Shown here: piece after piece, positions 44,230 to 53,008 of the stretch
Position numbering within the stretch: position 1 is the first letter of the stretch
Layout of the letters: the number at the start of each line of letters is the position of its first letter
Assembly: GCF_009911265.1 (NCBI RefSeq)
Contig: NZ_QXXA01000013.1
Location: forward strand, 57,933 to 121,932
Origin: Senegalia massiliensis
Lineage (GTDB): Bacteria; Bacillota; Clostridia; Tissierellales; SIT17
Direction: 5' to 3'
DNA length: 64,000 nt
Made by a program: the position numbers and the translations under genes
Notes under the pieces: generated by a model
Databases searched by the model: none
What the model was told of the DNA's origin: nothing
Seen by the model: the letters and a program-made list of their open reading frames with translations, nothing else

Positions 44230-44862
44230 ATGAAGGGATATTCAATTACTGAAGTAGCTGCAAAATTAGATGGTCTACATGTTCAAACAATTAGAAAATG
44301 GGAAAAAGATTTTGAACTTATAATTCCTAGAAATGACCTAGGACATAGACAATATACAGAAAAAGAAATTGAAGTCTTAAGAAATATAAAAAATATGAAA
44401 GATGAAGGTGCAGGAATAGAAATTATTAAGAAAATACTTAGTAAATCAGAAAATGCAGCAGAACAAAAAGAAAATGCACTTGAACTGGTATCTATTGATA
44501 GATTAAACGGAAAAGAATTAAATGAAATAATGATAAATAAACTTTCTCAGTATATGGAAGAAAGGGATGATAAGTTAATAAATGAGTTTGCTAATACAAT
44601 GAAAACTCAACTTTCTGAGATAATTGATGAAAAAGAAACTCTTTTAAAAAAAGATTATCAAAAAAAATTAAATATAATGCAAAAAAATATTGAAGAAACA
44701 ATCTCAAATGAAATAGAAGAAACATTGTCAAATGAACTAGAAAAACAGGAAAAGAAAATAAGAGAACAATTAAGTAGTGAGAATAGTAAGTTAATGAAAT
44801 ATATCGAGAATAGAGATAAAGAAAAAGAAAAAAAACCTTTTTTTAAAAGATTATTTAAATAG
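44230..44862 (+). CDS. MerR-like HTH protein with coiled-coil tail
   Basis: 210 residues. The N-terminal 70 residues are a MerR-type winged helix (YSITEVAAKLDGLHVQTIRK, then RQYTEKEIEVLRNIKNMKDE). The remainder is a glutamate/lysine-rich coiled coil with a basic end (KKPFFKRLFK). No effector domain with metal ligands. Plasmid proteins with this layout often act as DNA-binding or filament-forming maintenance factors; that role is inferred. Repeats upstream suggest autoregulation. Confidence 0.72.
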   Translation: MKGYSITEVAAKLDGLHVQTIRKWEKDFELIIPRNDLGHRQYTEKEIEVLRNIKNMKDEGAGIEIIKKILSKSENAAEQKENALELVSIDRLNGKELNEIMINKLSQYMEERDDKLINEFANTMKTQLSEIIDEKETLLKKDYQKKLNIMQKNIEETISNEIEETLSNELEKQEKKIREQLSSENSKLMKYIENRDKEKEKKPFFKRLFK

Positions 44863-44877
44863 ATACTGTAAAAATAT

Positions 44878-44910
44878 AAAAGCATATTCTTTAAGAATAT
44901 GCTTTTATTA
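44878..44910 (+). terminator. Intrinsic terminator
   Basis: AAAAGCATATTCTT/AAGAATATGCTTTT stem with a 2-nt loop after the MerR-like gene. Confidence 0.85.
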
Positions 44911-44920
44911 TATTCCAGAC

Positions 44921-44978
44921 ATATAAGTTGTATTTATACAAGTTATAGGTTGTATAAATACAACTTATATGGTATAAT
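44921..44978 (+). promoter_or_regulatory. moxR promoter covered by a 50-bp palindrome
   Basis: A dyad with perfect 21-bp arms and an 8-bp centre spans 44921-44970. Its middle contains ACAAGTTATAGGTTGT (44938-44953). The promoter TTGTAT (44950-44955), 17-bp spacer, TATAAT (44973-44978) lies within and after it. The same ACAAGTTATAGSTTGT core is found at the VWA gene promoter. Confidence 0.68.
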
Positions 44979-45011
44979 AATCATATGAGATTATTATAAG
45001 GAGGTTTTTAT

Positions 45012-46244
45012 ATGCCTAAAGTATTAACTAAAGAGTGTATAGGTGCTATTGATAAACTAAATGCTATTGGTGATGAACTTAAAGAATTTATTATGGAAAG
45101 GGAAGAAGTGATTAACCTTATAAAGTTAGCTTTAGTAAGTAAAAGGAATTTGTTTTTCTTAGGAAAAACAGGACAGGCAAAATCTTTTATTATAAAGGAA
45201 TTTAACAAGAGAATTACAGGTAGTAACTATATGGAGTTATTAATGAATAAAATGATGGATAAAGACGAGATATACGGAAGATTAGACATTCCGGAGTTGG
45301 TTAACGGTAATCAAAAAGTTATTACAACGGGAAAATTACCAGAGTCAGATATAGCCTTTTATGATGAAATCTTCAAGAGTAATGATTTATTATTGAATAC
45401 GTTACTTCAAAGTTTAAACTATGAAGATGTAAATTTAGAAGGTAATACATATCCTGCAAGACATTTATCAATTTTTTCAGCATCAAATGAAATACCTAAC
45501 TTTAAAAATAAAGAAGAAGATAAGATACTATATCCTCTATATAATAGGCTACACTTAAAAGTAGTAACTAACTATATAGAAAAAAAGGACAATTTCAAAA
45601 AGGCTATCAAAATGAAAAGAGCAAGACATGGTACTAAACCACAAGCAACTATTAAGCTTAATGAAATTAAAATACTAAACGAAAAAGTTTGGGATGTAGA
45701 AGTATCAGAAGAAATTGACGAATTAGTTTGGAAGATCAGTAAGGATATAAGTAATAAATTAAATAGACCTGTATCAGATAGAAAGTTAATAGAGTCCTCT
45801 ATAATACTTCAAGGTTATGCACTACTTAATAAGAGGGGTAAGGTAGAGCCTAGAGATTTAAAAGTTTTAGAATACTATCTATGGGAATCTCCAGAGGAAA
45901 TACAAGTTATAAGGGAAATAATAAAAGCTAATTCTGATAATCCTTTAAAGGAAAAAGTTATGGGAGTTAAGTCACTTGTAGTAGAACAATTAGAAGATGC
46001 TTACTCAATGGTAGATAGTGAGGATACAAGGGCAAAAAATAAAACATTTAGTAAGACAGAAAAAGAACTACTGAATCTACATTCTGAACTAGAAAGTCTC
46101 AAAGATACTATTAAAACTGATGAAGATAATAGAATTATTGATAAAATGCTTGTAGAATTTGAAAATCTGTATAAAGAACTTAATGAGAAGTTTGGATATA
46201 CGTATACGTCAATTGGTGAAATGAAAGAAAGAATGGGGATTTAA
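45012..46244 (+). CDS. MoxR-type AAA+ ATPase
   Basis: 410 residues, AGGAGG upstream. Walker A GKTGQAKS (51-58), Walker B DIAFYDEI (113-120), sensor region FSASNEIPNF, and arginine-containing NRPVSDRKLIESSIIL. This is the MoxR/RavA group, which act as chaperone-like remodelers and usually pair with a VWA protein. A VWA protein is encoded 3 kb downstream under the same type of operator. A C-terminal coiled coil (about 340-395) is present. Confidence 0.88.
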   Translation: MPKVLTKECIGAIDKLNAIGDELKEFIMEREEVINLIKLALVSKRNLFFLGKTGQAKSFIIKEFNKRITGSNYMELLMNKMMDKDEIYGRLDIPELVNGNQKVITTGKLPESDIAFYDEIFKSNDLLLNTLLQSLNYEDVNLEGNTYPARHLSIFSASNEIPNFKNKEEDKILYPLYNRLHLKVVTNYIEKKDNFKKAIKMKRARHGTKPQATIKLNEIKILNEKVWDVEVSEEIDELVWKISKDISNKLNRPVSDRKLIESSIILQGYALLNKRGKVEPRDLKVLEYYLWESPEEIQVIREIIKANSDNPLKEKVMGVKSLVVEQLEDAYSMVDSEDTRAKNKTFSKTEKELLNLHSELESLKDTIKTDEDNRIIDKMLVEFENLYKELNEKFGYTYTSIGEMKERMGI

Positions 46245-46305
46245 TTATAACTAATTTAAAATATAATGAATATACTTTGAAACTATATAAAGGGGAAGGT
46301 TAATT

Positions 46306-46794
46306 ATGTTTATACTTCTATGTGGCACTATCTTTACAATTTTAATGCTTAAAGCTATATTTAATACTTCTAAAATAAAATCATTAAATAGCGAAAATGA
46401 TAAAATTATTAAAGAGATATTATTAAAAGAAAGTAAGCTTTACCTTTCTTTAGCTGTATTTATCTTTATATTTATGATATCTGTATCTTATTATATTGAT
46501 ACAAAAAGTGAATCTTACGATAAAAGTATTTTATATGTTGAAGGTACGTTGGTAAGTGTAATCAAGGAAGATAATTTTATATTTCATGATTATTATTTAA
46601 AAATCAAGTCAGAGAAAAAAGAAAATCTAATTAAGATTGATAGAGAACAATACCTGCTATATAAAGATAATGTAAATAAGAAAATATATGTAATAAAAGA
46701 TAATACTTTAATTGATATTTTTGAAAATCCAGATGAGTTTCAAGAAAGTCTCACTAAATTAAAGAAGTCTGGAAGAGTTGTTGAAACAATTTAA
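46306..46794 (+). CDS. Two-helix membrane protein, unknown
   Basis: 162 residues. Hydrophobic segments at about 1-18 and 45-64 (LYLSLAVFIFIFMISVSYYI) are followed by an extracytoplasmic beta-rich region (YVEGTLVSVIKEDNFIFHDY). It follows moxR by 60 bp with GGGGAAGG as ribosome site, probably in one operon. No family recognised. Confidence 0.52.
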   Translation: MFILLCGTIFTILMLKAIFNTSKIKSLNSENDKIIKEILLKESKLYLSLAVFIFIFMISVSYYIDTKSESYDKSILYVEGTLVSVIKEDNFIFHDYYLKIKSEKKENLIKIDREQYLLYKDNVNKKIYVIKDNTLIDIFENPDEFQESLTKLKKSGRVVETI

Positions 46795-46819
46795 ATAGAA
46801 ATATGGTTAGTTATTATAT

Positions 46820-46848
46820 TTGATATAATTTATGAAAAATGATACAAT
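46820..46848 (+). promoter_or_regulatory. Promoter of structured leader, copy 1
   Basis: TTGATA (46820-46825), 17-bp spacer, TACAAT (46843-46848), directly before the duplicated leader element. Confidence 0.6.
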
Positions 46849-46852
46849 TTAT

Positions 46853-47060
46853 ATATATACAACAAATAAATACAAAAAACCGAGCATATATTTGTATCGG
46901 TGGCATTTATCAAATTTAATAATAGGTTAGATTATCTATTATTACACGTTTTAAAAATGGAATAGCAATTTTTCAACTCTTTAGAGATATTTTTATATCT
47001 TTCAAAGGGTTTTTTTATTGCTAAATTTATCAAATGGTATAACAATTTTAAAATTGAAAG
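46853..47060 (+). ncRNA. Structured 5' leader with internal terminator, copy 1
   Basis: From ATATATACAACAAATAAATAC onward about 115 nt are nearly identical to 63885-64000. Stem ACCGA/TCGGT (ACTGA/TCGGT in copy 2, G-U kept) and hairpin AATAATAG/CTATTATT are visible. A terminator follows: AACTCTTTAGAGATA pairs with TATCTTTCAAAGGGTT, then TTTTTTT. AGCAAT before and ATTGCT after the terminator could form an outer stem. It precedes the 111-residue gene and looks like a conditional terminator or cis-acting RNA; no known riboswitch class was recognised. Confidence 0.6.
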
Positions 47061-47073
47061 GGGAACTTTTAAA

Positions 47074-47409
47074 ATGAATCAAAAGTATTATCAGATAAAC
47101 ATTGAAGGCGAATTAATAAACATTGATTTATCCAATCATTCTCTTAAAAGATGTGAAGAAAGAGGTATATCTAAATATGAAATATATTCTCTTATTCTAA
47201 AACTTGGAGAAAATTTACTTGATTTACGTAATGGTGAACAATTTGCTATCGTAGATAAAGAAACTGGAGTTGGAATAGTTAATCAAATAACTGCTGAATA
47301 TGGAGAAATTTTTATAACTGTTATTACTGCTATACATAATGACAACATTTGGATTAGCAAAGGTACAAAAGTACTTAATGTAAATGAGGTATATGAATGT
47401 ATAGCGTAG
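47074..47409 (+). CDS. DUF4258-like protein
   Basis: 111 residues. SNHSLKRCEERGISKYEIYS (24-43) matches the H-x3-R-x2-ERGIS start of DUF4258 domains, and IVDKETGVGIVNQI... ITAI provides the strands. The fold is related to BrnT-type small toxins, but no antitoxin partner is adjacent. Ribosome site GGGG; it follows the structured leader. Confidence 0.55.
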   Translation: MNQKYYQINIEGELINIDLSNHSLKRCEERGISKYEIYSLILKLGENLLDLRNGEQFAIVDKETGVGIVNQITAEYGEIFITVITAIHNDNIWISKGTKVLNVNEVYECIA

Positions 47410-47467
47410 TTTATTAAATGTAACTAATAGAAATAAGAAATTATTAAATGAAAGGTGTGTTTATTAC

Positions 47468-47800
47468 ATGAAACTACTAACCAAGTCAATTAAGAGGAAA
47501 TTACCAGAATTATATTCAACTGAGAATATAGAAAATCCATGTATCAGAGTTAAATTTTTTGATGCATATGGTAGTTATAGATGGTATGTTCTTGAGGGTG
47601 AAGAACAAGAAAATGGAGACTTTCTATTCTTTGGTTTAGTTGATAGTGGCAGAGATCAAGAATTAGGCTACTTTAGACTATCAGAATTAAAATCTATTAA
47701 ATATTTAGGTAGATACCCAAGAATAGAAAGAGACATGCACTTAAAAGATGGTGAAGTACACTTAAAAGATATAGAAGGTAAGGTTGGTATAGCTGTTTAA
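47468..47800 (+). CDS. DUF2958 protein
   Basis: 110 residues. MKLLTKSIKRKLPELYSTE, then VKFFDAYGSYRWYVLEGEEQ, DFLFFGLVDS and ELGYFRLSELKSI, closing with IERDMHL, closely follow the DUF2958 family. These proteins are common on plasmids and conjugative elements; their function is unknown. TGAAAGGTGTGTTTA precedes the ATG, the same ribosome-site context used by two other genes here. Confidence 0.85.
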   Translation: MKLLTKSIKRKLPELYSTENIENPCIRVKFFDAYGSYRWYVLEGEEQENGDFLFFGLVDSGRDQELGYFRLSELKSIKYLGRYPRIERDMHLKDGEVHLKDIEGKVGIAV

Positions 47801-47837
47801 ACCAAAGAAAGAGATATATTTCTCTTTCTTTGGTTTA
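47798..47837 (+). terminator. Palindromic terminator
   Basis: TAAACCAAAGAAAGAGA pairs with TCTCTTTCTTTGGTTTA around a 5-6-nt loop, beginning in the stop codon of the DUF2958 gene. Confidence 0.78.
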
Positions 47838-47861
47838 TTAACTGAAAGGTGTGTTTATAAA

Positions 47862-48851
47862 ATGAAAAATAACTATGTTCAAAATTATCAAATGGATTTT
47901 ATTAAAACTGACATATTGAATATGAAAATATCTGAGACTAAAGGGAATAAAGATAAATACTTTTATGAACTACTCCCAATATTAGAAGAAAAACTTAAAA
48001 CAATAGAAGGTCATGCAGTAAGTGATATAAACTCTTTTAAAAATTCTATTTTAAGTTATGTTTTTTCAAATTGTATTTCTAAAGGTATTCATAGAGAAAT
48101 GACTGTTGAACAAATGTATCAATATGAATACAAAAAAAGTGGAATGGATAAAAAGGGAATAATCTTAAATGGTAAATACTTTTATGAAGGTAGTTATATA
48201 GCTTTAAAGCAGTATCTAGGCAATATAGAGCTATATGTAAAAAGCATATCTAATAATTCTATTATCATAGAACATAGATTCAATGCAGATATATTTTTAA
48301 AAGAATATAAAACCATTGAAAGTTTAGAAAATGATATGTGGTCCAAAAAAGATATAGAGGATCTTTTTAAAATAGAACTTAGCAAAGTAGATGAAAAGAA
48401 ATTGATATATTTAAATAGACTATTGTGGAAAGTTAATGTTAACTTTGATAAACAATTTATATCTAAAGTAAATATGTTTGCTGAAAAAGTAACAAAAGAG
48501 TCTAGAGCAAGAGCTAAAAAAATAGCGAATTCTTTGAGTGAACATGAACTTATGGATTATATATCAAAAAGTCTTTATAATCGATTATGGGATAAAGATA
48601 TTTTTGATAATAAAAAGGAATGTATCAATAAGCTAAAATATCAGTTTTCATTATCTGGTCAAACTTTAATTGATCCTTTATATAATCACTTTTCTATAGG
48701 ATTCCTTAACTTCGATAATTCTAAGCTTTCTATAACTTTAAAAAGTGAGAATTCAAGAGAGTTTGATTATAGCTACTCAAAATTATATGAGTATATTAAA
48801 AAATATAACCACAATAATAATCAAATATCATTTTCTCATTATTTAATGTAA
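47862..48851 (+). CDS. Hypothetical protein, 329 residues
   Basis: Soluble, helical, Lys/Asn/Tyr-rich. It contains KGIHREMTVEQMYQYEYKKS, then GIILNGKYFYEGSYIALKQY, and a basic helix KVTKESRARAKKIANSLSEH. No recognised domain. Ribosome site AAAGGTGTG as in the preceding gene, from which it is separated by a terminator. Confidence 0.5.
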   Translation: MKNNYVQNYQMDFIKTDILNMKISETKGNKDKYFYELLPILEEKLKTIEGHAVSDINSFKNSILSYVFSNCISKGIHREMTVEQMYQYEYKKSGMDKKGIILNGKYFYEGSYIALKQYLGNIELYVKSISNNSIIIEHRFNADIFLKEYKTIESLENDMWSKKDIEDLFKIELSKVDEKKLIYLNRLLWKVNVNFDKQFISKVNMFAEKVTKESRARAKKIANSLSEHELMDYISKSLYNRLWDKDIFDNKKECINKLKYQFSLSGQTLIDPLYNHFSIGFLNFDNSKLSITLKSENSREFDYSYSKLYEYIKKYNHNNNQISFSHYLM

Positions 48852-49003
48852 AGGTTAATTTCAGTATTTCAGTTTAATTATCATAAAGAGATTTATTTCT
48901 CTTTCAGTATCTAATATATTAATCGGCTTTATACAAATATAAACAAAAAAATAATTTATCAAATGAAATGAATTACTTAATAAATGGAAGGAGCGTTTAA
49001 AAA

Positions 49004-49228
49004 ATGAATAATTCATACAAAACTTTTAAAAAATATGAGGTTAAAGCAGAAAGTCTTATAGACTTCATGAATACTTACTATAAAAGAGATAGATTTTATG
49101 GTAGAGGTAAAGAGTATGCAAAAAGCCTTATTAATAGCTATAAACAAGAGTTAAACCAAAATGGATATGTTTTCATTTCTCAACATGATAATATTACTGG
49201 GGAAGTGGTTTCATATTACAAAAAATAA
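49004..49228 (+). CDS. Small basic protein, 74 residues
   Basis: MNNSYKTFKKYEVKAESLID then YYKRDRFYGRGKEYAKSLIN and a C-terminal strand pair. GGAAGGAGCG lies upstream and TATCAAATG 47 bp before the ATG. A terminator follows immediately. No family recognised. Confidence 0.55.
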   Translation: MNNSYKTFKKYEVKAESLIDFMNTYYKRDRFYGRGKEYAKSLINSYKQELNQNGYVFISQHDNITGEVVSYYKK

Positions 49229-49257
49229 TGGATTCAAATTGAATCCATTATTTTTTT
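49227..49257 (+). terminator. Intrinsic terminator
   Basis: TAATGGATTC/GAATCCATTA stem followed by TTTTTTT, overlapping the stop codon of the 74-residue gene. Confidence 0.88.
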
Positions 49258-49278
49258 ATGTATTTTAATTGTATATAT

Positions 49279-49319
49279 ACAAGTTATAGCTTGTTAGAGT
49301 TATGTTTTTATGATATAAT
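49279..49319 (+). promoter_or_regulatory. VWA gene promoter with operator shared with moxR
   Basis: Palindrome ACAAGTTATAGCTTGT (49279-49294) overlaps -35 TTGTTA (49291-49296); 17-bp spacer; -10 TATAAT (49314-49319). It differs at one base from the core at the moxR promoter. Confidence 0.68.
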
Positions 49320-49356
49320 TTAATTAGTGATAGACGTATCAGGAGGTGATTAGAAT

Positions 49357-50970
49357 ATGTTTAATATTGACGAAATTTTAAGTAACTATCCAGAAAATAT
49401 AGATTCTAATAAAATCAAGAAGTTTGATACAACAATAAATCATACTAGAATGGAAAATTTAATCTATAAAGAAAAGAAAAAAAGTCTAGATGAAATGTAT
49501 CGTGGAATAGACTATACAATCAGTGATATAGAGGAAAAAGCTAGTGAAAAGCTATCAAGTTTTAAATTTTTATCTCAAGACATTTTTAATATGTTTTACA
49601 AAGTTAATATTAGTGATAGAAAAAAAGAAGATTTATCTACTAATGCAAAAAAATTTAATAAACAAATAATTCAGAATATAAAGGAAAATCAAGATTATGG
49701 TGCATTAAAGATGCTTACAGAGGGTAATGATCTTGAGAGTATAGAAGGTACTAGGGAATTTATAAAACAATTGTATGATAATCTAGATATCCTATTAGAA
49801 GATATAACAGGAAATAAAGGTACACTCAAACAATTAGATAAAAAAAAGAAAGCTTTAGAATCAAAACAGAAACAATTAAATAATAACATCGACCTTTACC
49901 ACCACTTGAAAGGGAAAGAAGGGAATAAAGAAGAATTAAAAGCAGCAGAGAAGAAAATAAAAGCACTACATAGACAAGTAGAAGGAATAATAAAACAAAT
50001 AAATAAGTTCAATGATATTATAAAATACAAGACTAAAAATAATAGAGATAAAATAGAAAATAGAATAGATAATGCTTTGAAAAATTCATTGATTAAAGTT
50101 CAAGAGGTTAAAGACACCCTAGAAATATGGGGTACAGAAAATGGTACACCACAAACTATGGAAGGAAAGACTAAACTAATAGAGAAAATAAAGAAAAATC
50201 CATTATTTTTAAATATAGCTAAAGAATTAGGTAAACTAAGAAAATTAACAAATTCAAGTATCAATAAAAAATATACAATAGGAAGAGGAAAAAAGATAGG
50301 TATAGAATATGGTAATAATTTAAATAAAATATTGCCTTCAGAACTTGTTTTACTTGCAAATAAAGAAACTAAACCTATATTTTATAAAAAATATGTGGAG
50401 AAAAAACTTAAGCAATATAAAGAGAAAAAAGAAATATTTGTAGGTAGAGGTCATGTAATATTTATGGCAGATGAAAGTGGCTCTACCTCTGGAAATAGAG
50501 CAATCTGGACTAAGGCTTTAGCAATATCACTTATGGGTATATCAGTTAAAGAGCATAGAAACTTTGCGTATATCCCATACGATACGAGAGTAGGTAATAT
50601 ACAACATGTTAATAATACTAATTACTCAGAGGATATTGTTTTAGCGATAGCGAATAGTTACCTAGGTGGAGGTACAAATTTCACTGAGCCTATTAAGATA
50701 GCATCTAAATTGATAAAAGACAATAGATATGAAAATGCAGATCTAGTTTTTGTAACTGATGGCCACGCAACTATAGATAGCAATGTATTAGATTATTTCA
50801 ATACATTAAAAAAAGAAAAGAAAGTAAAATGTGTAGGTATATTACTAGATAAAAGTAGAATAGGTAAAGCTTCTGATAAAACTATAAAGAAATTTTGTGA
50901 TAAAATTTATAAGACTTCTGAAATATCAAATGAAAAAATAGCTCAAAAATTAATGAATCAAATAATATAA
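49357..50970 (+). CDS. VWA (MIDAS) protein, MoxR partner
   Basis: 537 residues. The first 350 residues are charged and coiled-coil rich (LKQLDKKKKALESKQKQLNN, about 150-170). The C-terminal VWA domain starts near 365. MADESGSTSG gives the D-x-S-x-S metal site (D372, S374, S376), GGGTNFTEP the threonine, and LVFVTDGHA the last aspartate. MoxR ATPases and VWA proteins act together in metal-centre or complex assembly. The shared operator supports that they are co-expressed. Confidence 0.88.
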   Translation: MFNIDEILSNYPENIDSNKIKKFDTTINHTRMENLIYKEKKKSLDEMYRGIDYTISDIEEKASEKLSSFKFLSQDIFNMFYKVNISDRKKEDLSTNAKKFNKQIIQNIKENQDYGALKMLTEGNDLESIEGTREFIKQLYDNLDILLEDITGNKGTLKQLDKKKKALESKQKQLNNNIDLYHHLKGKEGNKEELKAAEKKIKALHRQVEGIIKQINKFNDIIKYKTKNNRDKIENRIDNALKNSLIKVQEVKDTLEIWGTENGTPQTMEGKTKLIEKIKKNPLFLNIAKELGKLRKLTNSSINKKYTIGRGKKIGIEYGNNLNKILPSELVLLANKETKPIFYKKYVEKKLKQYKEKKEIFVGRGHVIFMADESGSTSGNRAIWTKALAISLMGISVKEHRNFAYIPYDTRVGNIQHVNNTNYSEDIVLAIANSYLGGGTNFTEPIKIASKLIKDNRYENADLVFVTDGHATIDSNVLDYFNTLKKEKKVKCVGILLDKSRIGKASDKTIKKFCDKIYKTSEISNEKIAQKLMNQII

Positions 50971-51004
50971 CTTTATTTATCAAGTTTTATAAAGGAGATT
51001 AAAT

Positions 51005-51265
51005 ATGACTAATGTAATGTTTGATAAAATTTATAGAGAAAAAATACAAAATTTTATTGATAAGAGAATGTATACTTATGATATTAAAGATATATTGAAA
51101 GGTTATAATGATTATAAAAGAGGATGGTATGTTAGCGTTACTATGAAAGATTGTATCACTCATTTAGAAACCCCTATAAAAAAGATACTAGAGTTAGATA
51201 TCAATAAAAATTATACATATAATAAAAGTAAAGAGAACTTTACAAATACAAATGAAGGAGATTAG
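51005..51265 (+). CDS. Small hypothetical protein, 86 residues
   Basis: AAAGGAG upstream. MFDKIYREKIQNFIDKRMYT, then YNDYKRGWYVSVTMKDCI. Helical and basic, no domain recognised. First of a run of four small genes after the VWA gene; TTATCAAGTT lies 25 bp upstream. Confidence 0.5.
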   Translation: MTNVMFDKIYREKIQNFIDKRMYTYDIKDILKGYNDYKRGWYVSVTMKDCITHLETPIKKILELDINKNYTYNKSKENFTNTNEGD

Positions 51266-51267
51266 TA

Positions 51268-51339
51268 ATGATAAGAAATCAAGTTGATAAAAGCATGAAT
51301 TTAAAGATAAAAAAACAGAAAAAAAGATATAGGAGATAA
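51268..51339 (+). CDS. Very small basic ORF, 23 residues
   Basis: ATG two bases after the preceding stop, with AAGGAG 9 bases upstream inside that gene. It encodes MIRNQVDKSMNLKIKKQKK plus four residues (RYRR). The stop lies 3 bp before the next ATG. Tight coupling on both sides favours translation, perhaps only as a link keeping ribosomes on the message. Confidence 0.4.
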   Translation: MIRNQVDKSMNLKIKKQKKRYRR

Positions 51340-51342
51340 AAT

Positions 51343-51537
51343 ATGAAATATTATAATGAAGGTGCTTTAAAAAGTTATCATATCGTAGTAGAGGGTGATA
51401 GAAAGTCTTTATGTGGTAAAAAAATAAATCTTAATGAACTTGGTCATAGATTAGGTAATAATTTATTTAGTTCTTTGCTATGCAAAAAGTGCAAAAAGAT
51501 ATCAGATAGTAAAGTTAATAATACAGGAGGGTTTTAA
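51343..51537 (+). CDS. Small zinc-ribbon-like protein, 64 residues
   Basis: Three cysteines in SLCGKKINL and LLCKKCKKIS, with a histidine at GHRLG, suggest a small zinc-binding fold. AGGAG precedes the ATG. The stop abuts the next ATG (TAA then ATG). No family recognised. Confidence 0.5.
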   Translation: MKYYNEGALKSYHIVVEGDRKSLCGKKINLNELGHRLGNNLFSSLLCKKCKKISDSKVNNTGGF

Positions 51538-51774
51538 ATGAATAATGATGATAAAAGGGAAATATTAGAAATTCTCGTAGGAGAAAAAGTGTATTCTAAA
51601 TATGGTGAGTTAAAAATAAACAATTTTTCAACTTCTGGAGAATTTGTTTATTTAAAAAAAGATGATAATACTACTTATCCTATAAAAATTCAAAATCTAA
51701 TTATTAATGATGATTTATTAGATAAATATAAAGAAAAAATTAATAAAGACTATAATTTTAATATAGTAGCTTAA
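51538..51774 (+). CDS. Small hypothetical protein, 78 residues
   Basis: A helix (MNNDDKREILEILVGEKVYS) followed by a four-strand-like region (FVYLKKDDNTTYPIKIQNLI) and a helix. Acidic. GGAGG lies in the end of the previous gene. Last gene before a long hairpin and the candidate replication region. Confidence 0.5.
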   Translation: MNNDDKREILEILVGEKVYSKYGELKINNFSTSGEFVYLKKDDNTTYPIKIQNLIINDDLLDKYKEKINKDYNFNIVA

Positions 51775-51793
51775 TTTAAAGTTAAATATATTA

Positions 51794-51847
51794 TTCAAGA
51801 AGATATAAAATGAGTATTTCAAACAAATCATTTTATATCTTCTTGAA
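51794..51847 (+). terminator. Long hairpin ending the VWA operon
   Basis: Arms TTCAAGAAGATATAAAATGA and its complement (20 bp) with a 14-nt loop, then CTTTTC. A strong stem with a short U-tract. Confidence 0.75.
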
Positions 51848-52147
51848 CTTTTCATAATAATTGTTATAAGATAATCAAAATGCTAATTAGAATACTGAAC
51901 ACATCTTTATTATTATTATTATATGATAAAGTTACATGGACTTGTTGATAACTTTATAAAAATATAAAAAATCATAATAATTTATATATTTTATACACAA
52001 TTATTCATACTAAATAATAATATATTTATAATTTAGTTTATTATTATAGAATATAAATAATATTAGACATAACAAATAGACAACTGAATATCACTTGTCT
52101 AAAAACATTAATTAAATTAAAATTTTTATATTAATTATATATTTGAG
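51848..52147. other. Candidate replication origin DNA
   Basis: 300 bp of AT-rich DNA without a gene. It has TTATCAACA on the minus strand (51943-51951) and TTATACACA on the plus strand (51991-51999); both match or closely resemble the DnaA-box consensus TTATNCACA. Long A/T runs follow. It lies next to a winged-helix Rep candidate and near a putative antisense RNA, an arrangement typical of plasmid replicons. Origin function is inferred. Confidence 0.45.
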
Positions 52148-52882
52148 TTATATATTTTGAAACGTTTTATTCCAATCTATTGTATATGGCTTGTCCCTAT
52201 CTTGATCAAAACCAAAAGCTAGTGCAAACTTAGTTAATACATTTTCTAATTCTTGACCTATAAGATAGTTTTCAAAACATTTTTTAAAATATTGTTTTGG
52301 GTTATATATTTTTTCATTAAAATTAATCAATCTATCTGATATATTAGATAACAATGGCACTACCCTAGAAGGTGCTAGACTTATAGAGTTTATGAATTTC
52401 TTTAAATCTTTTAATATGCTAAAGCTATCTCTTTTGAAATATTTAAAATCAATATTAATTTTTTCTTTTTTTGTATGTAGTTGGACATTATCTGATGATA
52501 ATTCATGTATTAAATTATTTAAGTCTTTTATAATGTAAGATTTAACTGTATTATCTATATTTGAAATCCATAGCTTACTATAAGCTAAGAAATTTATAAT
52601 ATAAGTATGGATTTTAAATGTTCCTTTATTAGTTCTTACTCTTTTGACAGTTATTAAAGGTAATCCATTGAGTTTAACCTTTTCCAGTAACTTCGTATTC
52701 TTACTTACAGTCTGTCTTGTAACATTCATACATCTAGCTATATAATTTTGAGATTTTCCATCTACTATCCCTTTTTCATTGCTTAAATTAGCTAATACCT
52801 GTAATAACCTAGCTGGTACAGGTTTTAGATTTAATCTTAATTGGCTATAGTAATTATATTTATTTATTTTTTTATTATACAC
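52148..52882 (-). CDS. Winged-helix protein, candidate plasmid replication protein
   Basis: 244 residues. The N-terminal 90 residues form a winged helix (LKPVPARLLQVLANLSNEKG, then GKSQNYIARCMNVTRQTVSK and LITVKRVRTNKGT). The rest is helical and basic without a catalytic motif. The start has GGGAGG upstream. Replication initiators of many Firmicute plasmids carry such an HTH. The nearby DnaA-box-like sites and the divergent small RNA support the call, but a transcription regulator is the main alternative. Confidence 0.55.
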   Translation of the reverse strand: MYNKKINKYNYYSQLRLNLKPVPARLLQVLANLSNEKGIVDGKSQNYIARCMNVTRQTVSKNTKLLEKVKLNGLPLITVKRVRTNKGTFKIHTYIINFLAYSKLWISNIDNTVKSYIIKDLNNLIHELSSDNVQLHTKKEKINIDFKYFKRDSFSILKDLKKFINSISLAPSRVVPLLSNISDRLINFNEKIYNPKQYFKKCFENYLIGQELENVLTKFALAFGFDQDRDKPYTIDWNKTFQNI

Positions 52883-52972
52883 AAAAAATCCTCCCTTGAT
52901 TTACAAAAAGCAAACCTAGAAAGAATTCCTATTGTTCTTTTTATTTATATTATAAAAATCTAGTATTTCTTG

Positions 52973-53002
52973 TTGATTAAAACACTACATCTGTGGTATA
53001 AT
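52973..53002 (+). promoter_or_regulatory. Promoter of the small RNA
   Basis: TTGATT (52973-52978), 18-bp spacer, extended -10 TGGTATAAT (TATAAT 52997-53002). Confidence 0.6.
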
Positions 53003-53008
53003 AATTAT

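Noticed and set aside
47074..47409. Toxin-antitoxin pair with the DUF4258 protein as BrnT-like toxin
   Set aside because: No adjacent gene resembles a BrnA-type antitoxin; the next gene is a DUF2958 protein.
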